Shown here piece after piece: positions 5,098-5,278 of a stretch of DNA of 5,278 bases. Below the pieces are notes generated by a model, which saw nothing but the letters and a program-made list of their open reading frames with translations, was not told the DNA's origin and did no database searches. The stretch comes from a bacterium BMS3Bbin02. Lineage in GTDB: Bacteria; Actinomycetota; Acidimicrobiia; Spongiisociales; UBA5794. The position numbers and the translations under genes were made by a program. Every line of letters starts with the position of its first letter. The stretch's first letter is position 1. The stretch lies in the NCBI GenBank assembly GCA_002898115.1, contig BDTL01000097.1:1-5278 (forward strand). Reading direction: 5' to 3'.

Positions 5098-5278
5098 ATG
5101 AGTTACCAGCAGTTAACCACAACACACGAAACCGGGTTAGAGCCGGTTCCGGTCACTGACTTTGACCGGTTGTGCGCCCTGCTCGGCGACGAATTCGGAC
5201 CCGGGTGGGAACCCGGCACCGACATTGACATGGTGACAGAGTTCCCCGAACTCGCCGCCCTGGTGGATCGTTCCGATC
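5098..5278 (+). CDS. SOS-box-controlled gene, N-terminal 60 residues only
   Basis: An open frame begins at ATG 5098 (MSYQQLTTTHETGLEPVPV) and runs off the window after 60 residues. There is no Shine-Dalgarno site. The start is supported by the -10 box six bases upstream, which gives a leaderless mRNA. The visible part is acidic, with a Thr-rich head (7-9), a probable helix (DFDRLCALLGDEF, 21-33), then GPGWEPGTDIDMVTEFPELA. I recognise no domain in it, and no signal peptide or membrane segment. Given the LexA-controlled, leaderless promoter, candidates are DNA-damage genes. One class is the DUF222/HNH endonuclease genes of the 13E12 type, whose mycobacterial members are known SOS targets. The sequence seen here does not prove that. 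Confidence 0.8.
   Translation, partial: MSYQQLTTTHETGLEPVPVTDFDRLCALLGDEFGPGWEPGTDIDMVTEFPELAALVDRSD

Noticed and set aside
1..5278. CRISPR array, tRNA or rRNA genes
   Set aside because: No regularly spaced repeats and no convincing cloverleaf or rRNA-like segment were found on either strand by eye.

Overview
The window looks like chromosomal DNA from a high-GC actinobacterium. An acidimicrobial or related environmental lineage is possible, but I cannot place it more precisely. The reasons are a G/C-rich third codon position, lipoproteins with Thr/Ser-rich linkers, two genes that appear to be transcribed without a leader, an IS3-type end of the kind seen in actinobacterial elements, and a LexA box of the Gram-positive/actinobacterial type (CGAAC-N4-GTTCG).

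Layout. (1) Positions 1-484, minus strand: the first 161 residues of a secreted protein with a signal peptide, cut by the window edge. (2) 485-900: non-coding spacer with a C8 run and a 10-bp palindrome. (3) 901-about 1243: the left part of an IS3-family insertion sequence. It has a left terminal repeat and an orfA that stops early; there is no orfB and no right end. (4) 1227-1267: three copies of a 6-bp element that can form two mutually exclusive hairpins, just upstream of the next gene. (5) 1322-2641, plus: a lipoprotein with a Thr-rich stalk and six SxDGxxW (Asp-box-like) repeats, probably a beta-propeller displayed on the cell surface. (6) 2642-3121: a spacer between convergent genes with a good stem-loop after the propeller gene and no convincing gene. 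(7) 3122-4006, minus: a second, unrelated lipoprotein with two CMxxxG[YF] motifs and four paired-looking cysteines, probably leaderless. (8) 4134-4919, plus: a divergent gene for a two-domain protein, HicB-like at the N-terminus and DinB/DUF664-like four-helix bundle at the C-terminus. (9) 5062-5278, plus: a near-consensus promoter with a perfect LexA (SOS) box between its -35 and -10, driving a leaderless gene that runs off the right edge.

The genes do not form one operon or pathway. The three left-hand intact or partial genes are envelope-facing proteins of unknown role, transcribed separately. The right end is the most informative part: its promoter design predicts strong, LexA-repressed, damage-inducible expression of the last gene. 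That gene's product cannot be identified from its 60 visible residues. In mycobacteria, 13E12-type DUF222/HNH repeat genes are known to be driven by SOS boxes, so that class is a reasonable candidate, but this is inference.
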